Assembly: GCA_024401925.1 (NCBI GenBank)
Contig: JAKSKD010000013.1
Coordinates: forward strand, 1-46,322
Length of the DNA: 46,322 bases
Source of the DNA: Bacteroidales bacterium
GTDB lineage: Bacteria; Bacteroidota; Bacteroidia; Bacteroidales; UBA932
Direction of reading: 5' to 3'
Part shown: positions 34,293 through 43,289 of the stretch, one piece after another
How positions within the stretch are numbered: position 1 is the stretch's first letter
Layout of the letters: the number at the start of each line of letters is the position of its first letter
Notes under the pieces: generated by a model
The model's database searches: none
What the model saw: the letters and a program-made list of their open reading frames with translations, nothing else
Told to the model about the DNA's origin: nothing
Position numbers and translations under genes: made by a program

Positions 34293-35728
34293 AATGATGG
34301 CATTGAAACAGGGACGTTGAATTCAGGAAGCCCGTCAGGGATGGAGAAGGTCTCCAAACGGACCTTGTACGTGTAGTTTTCCAAACGCTTCGTTCCCGTC
34401 ACGGCAATGTAACGGCCGGATGGGACATAGGGATAGGAAACGTCCACAAGGGAGCCGTCCTCCACTTTGTATATGGACAATTCTCTTCCCCAGGCGATGC
34501 CGTCATTTGTATTGACATCCAGCCTTGTCCTGCCCATAACGGGCCAGCTGACCTCGGGCAGATACTCTCTTCGCGGTTCATCTATGAAAGATTGCACCCT
34601 GGCTTCGTCGGCCGGATGCGCCTCCAACCTGGCCTTCCTGACCGAATCCAATTGTCTCCAAGCCTTGATATCCGGCTCGACATGTCCCCATTCAGGATTC
34701 TTCTGAGGTGGTGATAACTCAAATTCTGCGGCGGAGTTTCCTGAAATGCTGTGTCTGAGAATTAGTCCGGCTTCATCCTGACTGCCGGATACTTTGGCCA
34801 GGCCGAACAGCCCGTCCTTGTATGCGAATGCTACGACATCGCCCATGCCGAGTTCCACAACGGTACGCCCTCGAATACCCGTAGTCGCCGAAACCAAAGT
34901 ATGAAGGCCTCCTTCGTGGTACATAAGGAACTGGACTGCCGCACCTCTTGCCGGGCGTCCCAGGGAGTCATAGACTGATACCGCCGCTTTTTTGACTGGT
35001 ACGTATTTGCTCAGGTTGCTGATCCGGGTCTTTTTTCCATTGCTGGAAAGTACAGTCTCAGGGCCGTGATAATCTCCGATGACATCAATTTCCGCACACA
35101 TAACACGTCTTCCATTTTTCCAGGCGTTCATATCCAGCTGGGGAAATGGCTCGGCACCGCCCATCATTGCCCAGTGCCCGTTTACATACACTTCCACCCA
35201 CGCGTGATTCGATCTGTAATCAGCCCAGGTGGTTACGACCTCGCGGGCAGGGAATCCTGCGGCGCGCAAAGCGTTGATAACCAAAACGGTCAGATCCGAA
35301 CATAAGCCGTAGCCGTATTCCACGGTGCCCATCGCTGACTGGGTCTTGTTCCAACCATCCAAATAGGTAGCCTGCTTGCGGCACCAGGTATTGATGGCCA
35401 GGGCGGCCCGCTCCGGGTCCATACCCTTGACCAGATTGCACAGGGTGTCGGCATAGACCATCCGGAACCTGTCCAGAGGCTCGTTGGAGACTCTGACGGG
35501 CAGTACGAAGTATTTGAAATACTTTTTCGGATAATCTCTGTCTGTCCTGTCCCTTATCTCCAGGGTCTTGGCGACATTCTCTTCCCAGAACTCCGGCTTA
35601 TATGTCCTCTCATCCTCTTCGGACATATATCTATGAAGATAGCGGACATAACGCGACTGCTCGCTGACGCATCCCTGAAGACACATCATGACAATGACAG
35701 CATACAGTATAATTTGTCGGATCCGCAT
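34289..35728 (-). CDS. Transglutaminase-like lipoprotein
   Basis: A 479-residue lipoprotein with signal MRIRQIILYAVIVMMCLQGC (lipobox Cys20). The transglutaminase-like core has Cys143 in YGYGLCSDLTVLVINALRAAG and His175 in SNHAWVEVYVNGHW; the third residue is probably Glu193 (MMGGAEP), where many relatives have Asp. After the core come beta domains (about 245-340 is Ig/carboxypeptidase-regulatory-like: VSVYDSLGRPARGAAVQFLM). The family includes peptidases as well as cross-linking enzymes, so the reaction is open. A longer frame to 35797 overlaps the hydrolase gene; the ATG at 35728 gives a proper signal peptide and a 22-bp gap. The stop overlaps the Wzy_C start. Confidence 0.82.
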   Translation of the reverse strand: MRIRQIILYAVIVMMCLQGCVSEQSRYVRYLHRYMSEEDERTYKPEFWEENVAKTLEIRDRTDRDYPKKYFKYFVLPVRVSNEPLDRFRMVYADTLCNLVKGMDPERAALAINTWCRKQATYLDGWNKTQSAMGTVEYGYGLCSDLTVLVINALRAAGFPAREVVTTWADYRSNHAWVEVYVNGHWAMMGGAEPFPQLDMNAWKNGRRVMCAEIDVIGDYHGPETVLSSNGKKTRISNLSKYVPVKKAAVSVYDSLGRPARGAAVQFLMYHEGGLHTLVSATTGIRGRTVVELGMGDVVAFAYKDGLFGLAKVSGSQDEAGLILRHSISGNSAAEFELSPPQKNPEWGHVEPDIKAWRQLDSVRKARLEAHPADEARVQSFIDEPRREYLPEVSWPVMGRTRLDVNTNDGIAWGRELSIYKVEDGSLVDVSYPYVPSGRYIAVTGTKRLENYTYKVRLETFSIPDGLPEFNVPVSMPSL

Positions 35729-35750
35729 TCGAGAAAGAATATCCGGACAA

Positions 35751-36611
35751 TCAGTCCGCTTCGAGCACGAGCCCGTCATACGCATAATGCACTCCATCCG
35801 GGAGTTCCGCTTCCATCAGCTCGTACCTGGGAATCAGGTGGGAGATGTGTGTAATGAATGACTGCTCGGCCCCTATGCGTCCGAAGATATCAAGAACTTC
35901 GGCAAGGGAAAAATGCGAGTAGTGCGGACCGCGCTTCACGCAGTTGAGGGTTACGTACTTCACGCCCCTGAGCTTCTCAAGCTCCTCATCTTCAATGAGA
36001 TTCATGTCTGTCAGGTAGGCGATGTCCCCGAAGCGGTAGCCGAGGACCGACAGGTCTTTTTCCTTGTGGTGCCATCCGCGGACAGGAATCACCTCCACTG
36101 GGTTGACTATCTCGTGCGTGCCCGGCTCGATACGGTATCCTTTGCCGGTCTCCCAGACGAGGGTGTCCTCGCTGATATTGGAGTGGAGTGTGAAGGGTTC
36201 GTTGCTGATGTTGTGGACCCTCCATTCCGGCGCTCCGGGATACCTCGGCTCGGCGAATGCATACGAGTAATCTCTGCGGAGTGCTTCCTCGACGTATTTC
36301 TCGCAGTAGATATTGACAGGCCTGTGCTCGATGAGGTTGAAGGCGCGCAGGTCGTCCAGACCGCCGGTGTGGTCCTTGTGGTTGTGTGTCAGCAGCACGG
36401 CATCCAGATGTGTCACGCCGGCCCTTATGAGCTGCTGCCTGAAGTCCGGGCCTGCATCGATGAGGATGGTCAATCCTCCGTATTCCACAAGCGCCGAGGC
36501 CCTGAGCCTCTTGTCCCTTTCGTCAGTGGATTTGCAGACATCACACCCGCAGCCTATCATAGGTATTCCCTGCGAGGTCCCGGTCCCCAAAAATGTCAGT
36601 TTTGCCTTCAT
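35751..36611 (-). CDS. Metallo-beta-lactamase-fold hydrolase (PhnP-like)
   Basis: A 286-residue cytoplasmic metallohydrolase of the COG1235/PhnP group. The N-terminal FLGTGTSQGIPMIGCGCDVC includes the extra cysteine cluster (C21, C23, C26) of PhnP-like phosphodiesterases. The di-metal site is HNHKDH at 76-81, with later histidines (RGWHHKEKD, HYSHFSLAE, ITHISHL) and Asp in YLTDMN. Known relatives act on cyclic phosphodiesters; the substrate here is unknown. It starts 12 bp after the mtaB stop and belongs to the tamB-to-ligase run. Confidence 0.87.
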   Translation of the reverse strand: MKAKLTFLGTGTSQGIPMIGCGCDVCKSTDERDKRLRASALVEYGGLTILIDAGPDFRQQLIRAGVTHLDAVLLTHNHKDHTGGLDDLRAFNLIEHRPVNIYCEKYVEEALRRDYSYAFAEPRYPGAPEWRVHNISNEPFTLHSNISEDTLVWETGKGYRIEPGTHEIVNPVEVIPVRGWHHKEKDLSVLGYRFGDIAYLTDMNLIEDEELEKLRGVKYVTLNCVKRGPHYSHFSLAEVLDIFGRIGAEQSFITHISHLIPRYELMEAELPDGVHYAYDGLVLEAD

Positions 36612-36623
36612 TCTGTCAATCTC

Positions 36624-37856
36624 CTATATTGTTATCTCCACAATCTGTCCCGTAAGGCTGCTGTCGTACGGACGGGTTATCTTGATGTAGTTTTCTGTAT
36701 ATCCGGACATGGTTCCGTCCTTTTCCCTGGACTCGAAAAGCACCCTGGCCTTTATGCCGCGGTTCGCTTCGATGAATTCCGCGTTTAGCTCCCTGCAGAG
36801 CTCCTCCAGCCTGTCCACCCTCTCGGTCTTTATCCTTTCGGGAATCTGTCCAGGCATTGCCGCAGCTCTGGTGCCCGGCCTTTTTGAATAAGGGAAAATG
36901 TGGATGAATGCCGGCTTTATGGATTTAATGAAATTGTATGTTTCCAGGAACAGTTCCTCTGTCTCTCCCGGAAGCCCGACCATGGTGTCGATGCCGAAGA
37001 AAACCTTCCCTTTCCCCGGCCCTTCCATCTTTTCCCTGATGTATCTTATGCGCCCCGCGAAGAATTCTGTATCATATTTTCTTCCCATTTTCTTGAGCAG
37101 GAGGTCGCTGCCGGTCTGAAGAGGGATATGGAAATGCGGTAGGAATTTGGTTCCTGAAGCAATCCAGTCGATGATTTCTTCCGTAATAAGGTTCGGCTCT
37201 ATGGATGAAATCCTGTATCTCTCTATTCCTTCGACCTCATTGAGCGCCTTGAGCAGGTCAAGGAAGCTTTCTGAGGTACTGCGTCCGAAGTCTCCGGTGT
37301 TGACACCTGTCAGGACAATCTCCTTTACACCCTGCGCGGCTATCTCCCTTGCCTGCTTCAGAACTTCACAGGCCGGAATATTTCGGCTTTCCCCACGAGC
37401 AAAAGGTACTGTGCAGTATGCGCAGTAGTTGCTGCACCCATCCTGTATCTTGAGAAACGACCTGGTCCTTTCCCCGCTGCTGTATGCCGGAAAGGCATTG
37501 GCTTCATCCGAACTGGTCCCTGTGCCCAGCACGGCGCTGACCAGGGATGCTTTTGCCCTTGCTCCGAAGACATATGCCACGCCTTCAATCGCCTTAATCT
37601 CGTCCGGGCGCATCTGGGCGTAGCAGCCGGTCACTATAATCTTTGCCCCGGGGTTCCACCTGTGCGCCCTGCGTATTTCACCACGGGCTTTCTGGTTGGA
37701 GTGCTCTGTCACCGTACAGGTGTTGATGAGGTAGAAATCGGCGTCCTTGGAGCCCCAGGGCACGATTTCAGCCCCGGCGGCCTTGAACTGCCTTTCATAG
37801 GTGGATGTCTCAGCATAGTTGAGCTTGCATCCGAGTGTATGGAATGCTATCCTCAT
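36624..37856 (-). CDS. mtaB: tRNA t6A37 C2-methylthiotransferase MtaB
   Basis: A 410-residue radical-SAM methylthiotransferase that converts t6A37 to ms2t6A37 in ANN-decoding tRNAs. The N-terminal MTTase domain holds the auxiliary cluster cysteines C10 (HTLGCKLN), C47 (INTCTVT) and C78 (VTGCYA). The radical-SAM cluster motif is CSNYCAYC (141-148). A TRAM-like C-terminal domain (about 345-410) ends SLTGQIVEITI. CKLN rather than CQMN at the N-terminus favours MtaB over MiaB or RimO. The start overlaps the folB stop as ATGA. TsaD, which takes part in making its t6A substrate, is encoded about 5.4 kb away. Confidence 0.95.
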   Translation of the reverse strand: MRIAFHTLGCKLNYAETSTYERQFKAAGAEIVPWGSKDADFYLINTCTVTEHSNQKARGEIRRAHRWNPGAKIIVTGCYAQMRPDEIKAIEGVAYVFGARAKASLVSAVLGTGTSSDEANAFPAYSSGERTRSFLKIQDGCSNYCAYCTVPFARGESRNIPACEVLKQAREIAAQGVKEIVLTGVNTGDFGRSTSESFLDLLKALNEVEGIERYRISSIEPNLITEEIIDWIASGTKFLPHFHIPLQTGSDLLLKKMGRKYDTEFFAGRIRYIREKMEGPGKGKVFFGIDTMVGLPGETEELFLETYNFIKSIKPAFIHIFPYSKRPGTRAAAMPGQIPERIKTERVDRLEELCRELNAEFIEANRGIKARVLFESREKDGTMSGYTENYIKITRPYDSSLTGQIVEITI

Positions 37857-38206
37857 CTTCTTACGGTTACACTTGAACTTTCCGCCGGACCGTCCACGGG
37901 CGGGTTCATCTTTGTGACCTTCACCTCAAGTGACGGTATGCCGGGATATTCCGATTTTATGGCGTCGGCAATCCTTCCTGCGACATTTTCCAGAAGATTG
38001 GAAGGAATCTCCATATTTTCCTTTACGATACCATAGATGGCGGAATAATCCAGAGTGTCCTCCAGCCTGTCTGATTTTTCTGAGACTGATGTGTCATACT
38101 CGCAGCAGAAGTCCACCTGGAAATCATTCCCTCCCTGTTTCTCCTTGTCCAGACATCCGTGATAAGCTCTGAAACACATTCCGTTAAGTTCAATCTTTCC
38201 CATCAT
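37853..38206 (-). CDS. folB: Dihydroneopterin aldolase
   Basis: A 117-residue enzyme of folate synthesis that cleaves dihydroneopterin to 6-hydroxymethyl-dihydropterin and glycolaldehyde. Family features are the N-terminal KIELNGMCFRAYHGC, the central DRLEDTLDYSAIYGIVKE, LLENVAGRIADAI (containing the conserved Glu) and the late VKVTKMNPPVDGPAE with the catalytic-lysine-containing strand. A longer frame reaches 38266, but the ATG at 38206 overlaps the methylase stop (ATGA) and gives the standard length. The downstream end overlaps mtaB by four bases. Confidence 0.93.
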   Translation of the reverse strand: MMGKIELNGMCFRAYHGCLDKEKQGGNDFQVDFCCEYDTSVSEKSDRLEDTLDYSAIYGIVKENMEIPSNLLENVAGRIADAIKSEYPGIPSLEVKVTKMNPPVDGPAESSSVTVRR

Positions 38207-38910
38207 TTTGCAAGCATTAGAAATACGCAGGGACGTTTGCCTATGGTGATACCTTCTTTCTTCCATTCTGCGACGCTACGTGTCCTGATGAAGGCATCAG
38301 GCATCGTTATGTTGGCTGCGATGCAGATTCTCGTGCTGTCAGAACATATCTGCAGAATGTCTGCCATCAGTGCATCGTTGCGGTATGGAGTTTCAATGAA
38401 AATCTGTGTCTGGCGGTTCTGGGATGACTGCTTTTCCACGCTTCTGATGGCATTTTTCCTCTCGTCGGACTTCGCTGGAAGGTAGCCGCGGAACGTGAAA
38501 CTCTGACCGTTGAGTCCTGATGCCATAAGCGCCAGCATTAGTGATGAAGGTCCTGTGAAAGGTACTACCTCGATGCCTTTCCTGTGGCAGAGCGCAACAA
38601 GCGAAGAGCCCGGGTCCGCTACGGCCGGGAGCCCGGCTTCGGTGATGAGCCCGACATCCTTACCGTCATCGAAAAGTGCTTCCATCGCATCCACTTCCGC
38701 TTGTGAGCTGTGCTCGTTGAGGACGGTGAATTCCAGCTCTTCGATATGTCCTTTCAATCCTGCCTTAGAAAGATATCTGCGTGCTGTGCGCAGCTCTTCG
38801 ACTACGAACCTGTCGAGCCTGCCGATCTGCTCCAGCACCGGTCCCGGAATAACTTCCGCTGGATCGTTGTCCCCGAGAGGGGAGGGTATGAGATATAATT
38901 TTCCTTTCAT
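38203..38910 (-). CDS. RsmI-like SAM-dependent methyltransferase (tetrapyrrole methylase fold)
   Basis: A 235-residue protein of the tetrapyrrole-methylase fold close to RsmI, the 16S rRNA cytidine 2'-O-methyltransferase. Seen are the opening KLYLIPSPLGDNDP, VGLITEAGLPAVADPGSSLVALCHRKGIEVVPFTGPSS (the SAM-binding GLPAVADPG region) and FRGYLPAKSDERK. It departs from RsmI by reading EELRTARRYL where RsmI has EDTRxT, and by being about 45 residues shorter, so it may be a distinct Bacteroidota subfamily with another target. Both ends overlap neighbours by ATGA (tamB stop, folB start). Confidence 0.8.
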   Translation of the reverse strand: MKGKLYLIPSPLGDNDPAEVIPGPVLEQIGRLDRFVVEELRTARRYLSKAGLKGHIEELEFTVLNEHSSQAEVDAMEALFDDGKDVGLITEAGLPAVADPGSSLVALCHRKGIEVVPFTGPSSLMLALMASGLNGQSFTFRGYLPAKSDERKNAIRSVEKQSSQNRQTQIFIETPYRNDALMADILQICSDSTRICIAANITMPDAFIRTRSVAEWKKEGITIGKRPCVFLMLAK

Positions 38911-41900
38911 TGTTCCTCTTCTTTTTTCTTGAAAATATTGCCGAAAAGCTCCTTGAAACTGCTGAATTCTTTTTGGTATGCAACTCCTAAACCATTTCTT
39001 TGGAGATTGTCCAGATAATTGGTGTAGTCGTCGGCTGAATGAGAGAAGAAGGTCATTCGCAGTGCACCGGCCTTGTCCATTTTCACCTCTATGTCAAGGT
39101 CTCCTACTACATCCTGAGCGGAATTTTTCGTATACTGTCTGTTGCCTATTGCGCCGTTGACAATTACCCTGTTGTTGAACAGTTGGGTGGATATGGCGAC
39201 ATCAAAGATATTCGTGCCTCCTTCATTGGCTTGATAGGACAGACCCATATCCAGCGGGATGTTAAGTTTCTGCAAAATATTGTTCAATTGGTTGGACATC
39301 AACTGGGAGACGTTGGAATAGAGAAGGTTGCTGCTGTTCACGACACCAGACTGTTCGTCCGGAAGGAAACTGTTCGTGACAAGCAGCGAGAGAAACTGCC
39401 TCTGCAGCTTGTCCTCTGTATTTAGTGCGCTCTCCACTCTGGTTTTGGTGGACGGATCGAGGTCCGGAACATTTATCTGGAATTCGAGCTGCGGGTTCCT
39501 AAGCTTGTCGAAAATGTGCAGACCGCATTCCACGGCCCTTCTGACTGAGACTGCTGTTGTGTCTGCGATAAGGTTCGATACAGAAGTTCTTGTGGTATAT
39601 GTAGCATTTATGTCAAGCTCCGTGTCCAGAACAGGTCCGTTGAATCTGATGGCGCTACCGTCCTTGATAGCAAAATCCTTGTTTGTTATTCCCAGAACTG
39701 AGAGATGATAATTTCCGTTGGTAAGTGTATAGTCTCCGCTGAAGTTCAGCGATCTTTCTCTGGAGTCAACATCTATACCTATCGTTCCGTTTCCGTTTCC
39801 TTTCAAGGTTGTTTCTCCGATCTTGTCAAAATCAAGGAAGCATGTGAGTGCCGGTGAAGCGTGTACTTTGAGTCTGACCTGCAGGTTCTCGTCGCTATTT
39901 TGTGCCTTATCAAATTCCTTCATCATCTGGAGGTACGGGTCTATCCATTCGTGATTTTCCGGCTGCCTGAACGTAAGCGTGGCTGTCCTGCCGTCTTCGA
40001 TGGCATTCCCTAAAGCCAGATGGAAATTACTCCTGGATGTCGTGGAAGCCTCTCCGTCCACTGTGATTGCCCCTAACGGGCCAAATATCCTGACATTTCC
40101 CGTGCCGAAAATATTACCGTAATATCCTTCCTCTGAATTGGTTCCGGTGTTGAGGACCTCGGTGTTATCGAAATTGATCCTGGTGTCTAAGTTGAGCCCG
40201 TCGTCATTGAAATTGAGCCCACCGGAGACTACACCCTTTCCTGAATAGTTGTCGGACAGTGATATGTTGTTGAAATGAATGCCTTCATTGTCCACCAGAA
40301 GCGGACCGTCCAGATGGTATTGTACGTTTGTGTAGGCGACTCTAAGGAGCCCGTCCTTGAGTGTCAGACCCTTTCCGGAGAGACCTATGTTGCCTGCAGT
40401 GCCGCCAACAGCGAGTTCCCCTGAGAGCTTTCCTCCGACTTCGTTGAAGATTTCCTGTATGAACGGAAGACCTGCCGCAAGGTCGAATTCATTGAACCCC
40501 GCATTGATATCCAGACCTTTTCCTACCGGATCATACGAACCGGCAATCGCCATTTTTTCGATGCCGTCAAGTTTGTTACTCGCCGCAATCTCGAATTTTT
40601 CTGAGACCTCGTTCCATCCTCCATTCAGCTTTATCTCACCGAGTTCGGTTCCGTAAATTGCAAGATTTTCGGCAAGAAAATCCGCGCTCGCGTCAAGATT
40701 GCTGCCAGTAGGAGACATCAGCATAGCTTTTCCTGTAGCAAGACCGGAGACGTCGATGTCGGATCCCAGGAATGCAACCAACATCCCTAGGTCGAATTTA
40801 TCCATTTCGACAGAGAGCGTATCGGTTTGCGTCTTGGAAATCCTTCCGTCAGCCAGCATTGACTGGTCTCCGCAGTCCGCCATCAGGGAGTCGAGCCTGA
40901 ATCCCTCGGAGGATATCCTGTAGCTTGCCGGGTGGATAGTCCACGGATGGTTGTTGAAATACAGAGTCGATTCGAGGTTGCCTGCGTCAAGAATCGCTTT
41001 CCCTTCATCATCACGGGAAAGTCCTCCTGCGAGCAGAATGTTGGATTTGTTCCCCGAGTCGTTATTCTCAAGATAATCGAAACTGAGGCCGAGTTCATTT
41101 TCCTGCGCGAATGCTATCAGGGAGTTGTCCTTTGTGATATATCCGCCCAACTTGTTCTCTTTGCTTCTGAGCTTTCCGTTCAGGCTGCCGGAACCGTTGT
41201 CAATATCCAGTCGGAGGTCTTTCAGGTAGTTGCCCTTGAATGCGAGTCTTGGTGAACTTAGTCTTCCGCGCAGTTCTCCGTCCCTTGATATGTTGATGCT
41301 TAGCCTTGTACTGTCGGCTATATATGCCCCGGGAACGAGGAAAGAAAGGATGTCGCGGCTGTCGTGAAAACTTACGCTTGCCTCATATCTTTCATCCGAC
41401 CATTCTTTTGCGGGTGACGAATAGATGGCGGAAAGATGTTTTTTCAGGGAAACGTTCTGCAGGTCGTCCATGAACTTTATGATCTGCTTTGATCCTACAT
41501 AGGTGGCATTCGCAAATGACGACTCGAAATTGGCCCTGTGTATGTCGTCATTTGAATGGGAGTTGATATGGATATCGCCTATCTTCTTGATTCCGCTCTC
41601 GTCTTCAAGATTGAAGTCCAGTATGTCAATCGTGCCTATCAGATCCTTCTCCTTAAGCCTCATATAGTCGGCATTCAACTCGAATGAGCCTTTGGATACT
41701 TTATGTTTCTTGTCCAGGTTCAACTTCTTGAGGTCGGCATATGCCAGGTTGAAGTAAAATTTGTACAAGGCGTTACGAGAAGTTTTGGACAAGTTGAAGA
41801 TACCCTGGAAAATGAAATTCAAGTTCGGATCCGAGCAGATGATTCTTCCGTCGAAGGCATCGTCGGAATATGTGCCGGCGCCCGCAATTCCGCTGTAGTC

Positions 41901-43226
41901 GTATCCGAGGACATTGAGCCTGTCGATCTTCATTGAATTCAGCCTGATATGATTGTTGCCCTTTTGGATGGAGGCGTCGATATCCGCTGAAACGGTACAC
42001 TCTGCAATCTTGTCGTTGCCGATGAAATGTCCAATGTTGACGTCCTTGGTCTGCACATTACCGTGCACCCCGATGGCTTTCCCTCGGAGAATGTCCTGGA
42101 CGGTGACGTCAGCAGAGACGTTTCCGTATCCGGAGTTGAGTTTTCCTTTGGCTTTCAGACTGTTGACCGGTCCGTAGAGTTTTCCGACAAAGTATACCTT
42201 GTCAGTATTGAACGGAAATACCACATCGGAAACATTCATATTGAAGACGGCGTTATCAATGTCGGGCAGATTCCTGACATTGAGATCCAACCTGCCGGAT
42301 ATGCCCCGCCCTTCGCTGAATATGAATTTGTCTATGCTGAGATTGTCAAGCGGTCCGTTCAGTTCCAGATTGCTGATGCCCAGCTCGATATCCAGCTTTT
42401 TCGCTTCAGGGATGAATACTGCGGCAGTACGTGAGGAAAGATGTGTTCCGCTTATCTTGCCCTCGAATACCGGCACTTCTCCTGTCTCCATCTTCAAGGC
42501 CGGAATGTTCAGGTATGTCATACCGTCATTGAAATGGAAGTCCTTTATCTCTACGCCGTTGATGTCCGCACGCAATTTGGTCGTGAAATCGTTGATGCAG
42601 TAACCGCTCTTTTCGATGGCGCGGAATTTCTTGATTGTTCCCTTCACTCCGTTCAGTTTGATGATGAAATTGCAGGCGTGTAGCATCGCGCTTAAGTCGA
42701 TGTTTTCTGCTTTCCCTACCTTGAATATTCTGACTCTGAAATTCTCTGTTTCGATGTTGCTGAAAGACAATAGCGGTTTATCTTCAAGATAGGGCTTCGG
42801 GAATATTCTGGCTATGTTTATGCCTTCATCTTCGAACACGAGATTAATCTGCCCGTCTTCTACGATTCCCCTGTGAAGGATAGGGATTTCGCTCAGCAGA
42901 CTCCTGATGCTGAAATGGAGGATTACAGTTTTTGCGGCAATCACCGTGTCCTGAGGGACGAAATCTTCTGTAATGACAGGATTCGGGTCGCTGATGAGTA
43001 GGTCTGTAAGGATGATTGTGTTGAATGGCTGCAAACGGAACTCCCCGAAAGAAATGTTTCCCGGTATGATCGTGTTGACGGATTCCAGCAGTTTTTTCAG
43101 CATTGCGTTCTGTACGCGTGGAAGCTGAAATACATAAATCACCGCTGCGATCAGCACGAGGAGCCCGCAGAGGATTGTCGCACTTATGTGTCTTGCTTTT
43201 TTGATAGTCCAGTAATTATTAAACAA
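38907..43226 (-). CDS. tamB: Translocation and assembly module protein TamB (DUF490)
   Basis: A 1439-residue inner-membrane-anchored protein spanning the periplasm as a long beta-taco. An N-terminal membrane helix lies at about 15-33, followed by AsmA-like repeats. The TamB C-terminal domain occupies roughly the last 400 residues (GNVRIFGPLGAITVDGEAS, GNGTIGIDVDSRERSLNFSGDYTLTNGNY, DMGLSYQANEGGTNIFDVAIS, LRMTFFSHSADDYTNYLDNLQRNGLGVAYQKEF). It ends FKKKEEEQ with no barrel, unlike the paralogue at 15086-19705. It normally works with an Omp85 partner in envelope biogenesis. The start is TTG at 43226; the first in-frame ATG lies after the membrane helix. It leads a run of overlapping genes and is divergent from tsaD. 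Confidence 0.9.
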   Translation of the reverse strand: MFNNYWTIKKARHISATILCGLLVLIAAVIYVFQLPRVQNAMLKKLLESVNTIIPGNISFGEFRLQPFNTIILTDLLISDPNPVITEDFVPQDTVIAAKTVILHFSIRSLLSEIPILHRGIVEDGQINLVFEDEGINIARIFPKPYLEDKPLLSFSNIETENFRVRIFKVGKAENIDLSAMLHACNFIIKLNGVKGTIKKFRAIEKSGYCINDFTTKLRADINGVEIKDFHFNDGMTYLNIPALKMETGEVPVFEGKISGTHLSSRTAAVFIPEAKKLDIELGISNLELNGPLDNLSIDKFIFSEGRGISGRLDLNVRNLPDIDNAVFNMNVSDVVFPFNTDKVYFVGKLYGPVNSLKAKGKLNSGYGNVSADVTVQDILRGKAIGVHGNVQTKDVNIGHFIGNDKIAECTVSADIDASIQKGNNHIRLNSMKIDRLNVLGYDYSGIAGAGTYSDDAFDGRIICSDPNLNFIFQGIFNLSKTSRNALYKFYFNLAYADLKKLNLDKKHKVSKGSFELNADYMRLKEKDLIGTIDILDFNLEDESGIKKIGDIHINSHSNDDIHRANFESSFANATYVGSKQIIKFMDDLQNVSLKKHLSAIYSSPAKEWSDERYEASVSFHDSRDILSFLVPGAYIADSTRLSINISRDGELRGRLSSPRLAFKGNYLKDLRLDIDNGSGSLNGKLRSKENKLGGYITKDNSLIAFAQENELGLSFDYLENNDSGNKSNILLAGGLSRDDEGKAILDAGNLESTLYFNNHPWTIHPASYRISSEGFRLDSLMADCGDQSMLADGRISKTQTDTLSVEMDKFDLGMLVAFLGSDIDVSGLATGKAMLMSPTGSNLDASADFLAENLAIYGTELGEIKLNGGWNEVSEKFEIAASNKLDGIEKMAIAGSYDPVGKGLDINAGFNEFDLAAGLPFIQEIFNEVGGKLSGELAVGGTAGNIGLSGKGLTLKDGLLRVAYTNVQYHLDGPLLVDNEGIHFNNISLSDNYSGKGVVSGGLNFNDDGLNLDTRINFDNTEVLNTGTNSEEGYYGNIFGTGNVRIFGPLGAITVDGEASTTSRSNFHLALGNAIEDGRTATLTFRQPENHEWIDPYLQMMKEFDKAQNSDENLQVRLKVHASPALTCFLDFDKIGETTLKGNGNGTIGIDVDSRERSLNFSGDYTLTNGNYHLSVLGITNKDFAIKDGSAIRFNGPVLDTELDINATYTTRTSVSNLIADTTAVSVRRAVECGLHIFDKLRNPQLEFQINVPDLDPSTKTRVESALNTEDKLQRQFLSLLVTNSFLPDEQSGVVNSSNLLYSNVSQLMSNQLNNILQKLNIPLDMGLSYQANEGGTNIFDVAISTQLFNNRVIVNGAIGNRQYTKNSAQDVVGDLDIEVKMDKAGALRMTFFSHSADDYTNYLDNLQRNGLGVAYQKEFSSFKELFGNIFKKKEEEQ

Positions 43227-43230
43227 ATTA

Positions 43231-43268
43231 CAAATTTACAAAAATCCGGCATAATATTTCTATCTTTG
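43231..43268. promoter_or_regulatory. Divergent -7 elements for tamB and tsaD
   Basis: Plus strand: a perfect TATCTTTG at 43261-43268, giving tsaD a leader of about 15 nt before the ATG at 43290. Minus strand: TAAATTTG at 43238-43231, only 4 nt before the tamB TTG. The second sits in very AT-rich DNA and may be a chance match, or the tamB start may be misplaced. No good TTG lies at -33 for either. Confidence 0.45.
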
Positions 43269-43289
43269 CGCGTTAGTTCAGACGAATTT

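Noticed and set aside
35729-35797. Longer transglutaminase start
   Set aside because: It would overlap the hydrolase gene and bury the signal peptide.
35913-36788. 291-codon plus-strand frame across the PhnP-like hydrolase and the end of mtaB
   Set aside because: Antisense shadow caused by codon bias; it crosses two real genes and resembles nothing.
38207-38266. Longer FolB start
   Set aside because: It lies inside the methylase gene; the ATG at 38206 gives the ATGA overlap and normal length.
43188-43289. Longer TsaD start
   Set aside because: The extension covers the promoter and the tamB start; MADIILGIESSCDDTS at 43290 is the normal N-terminus.
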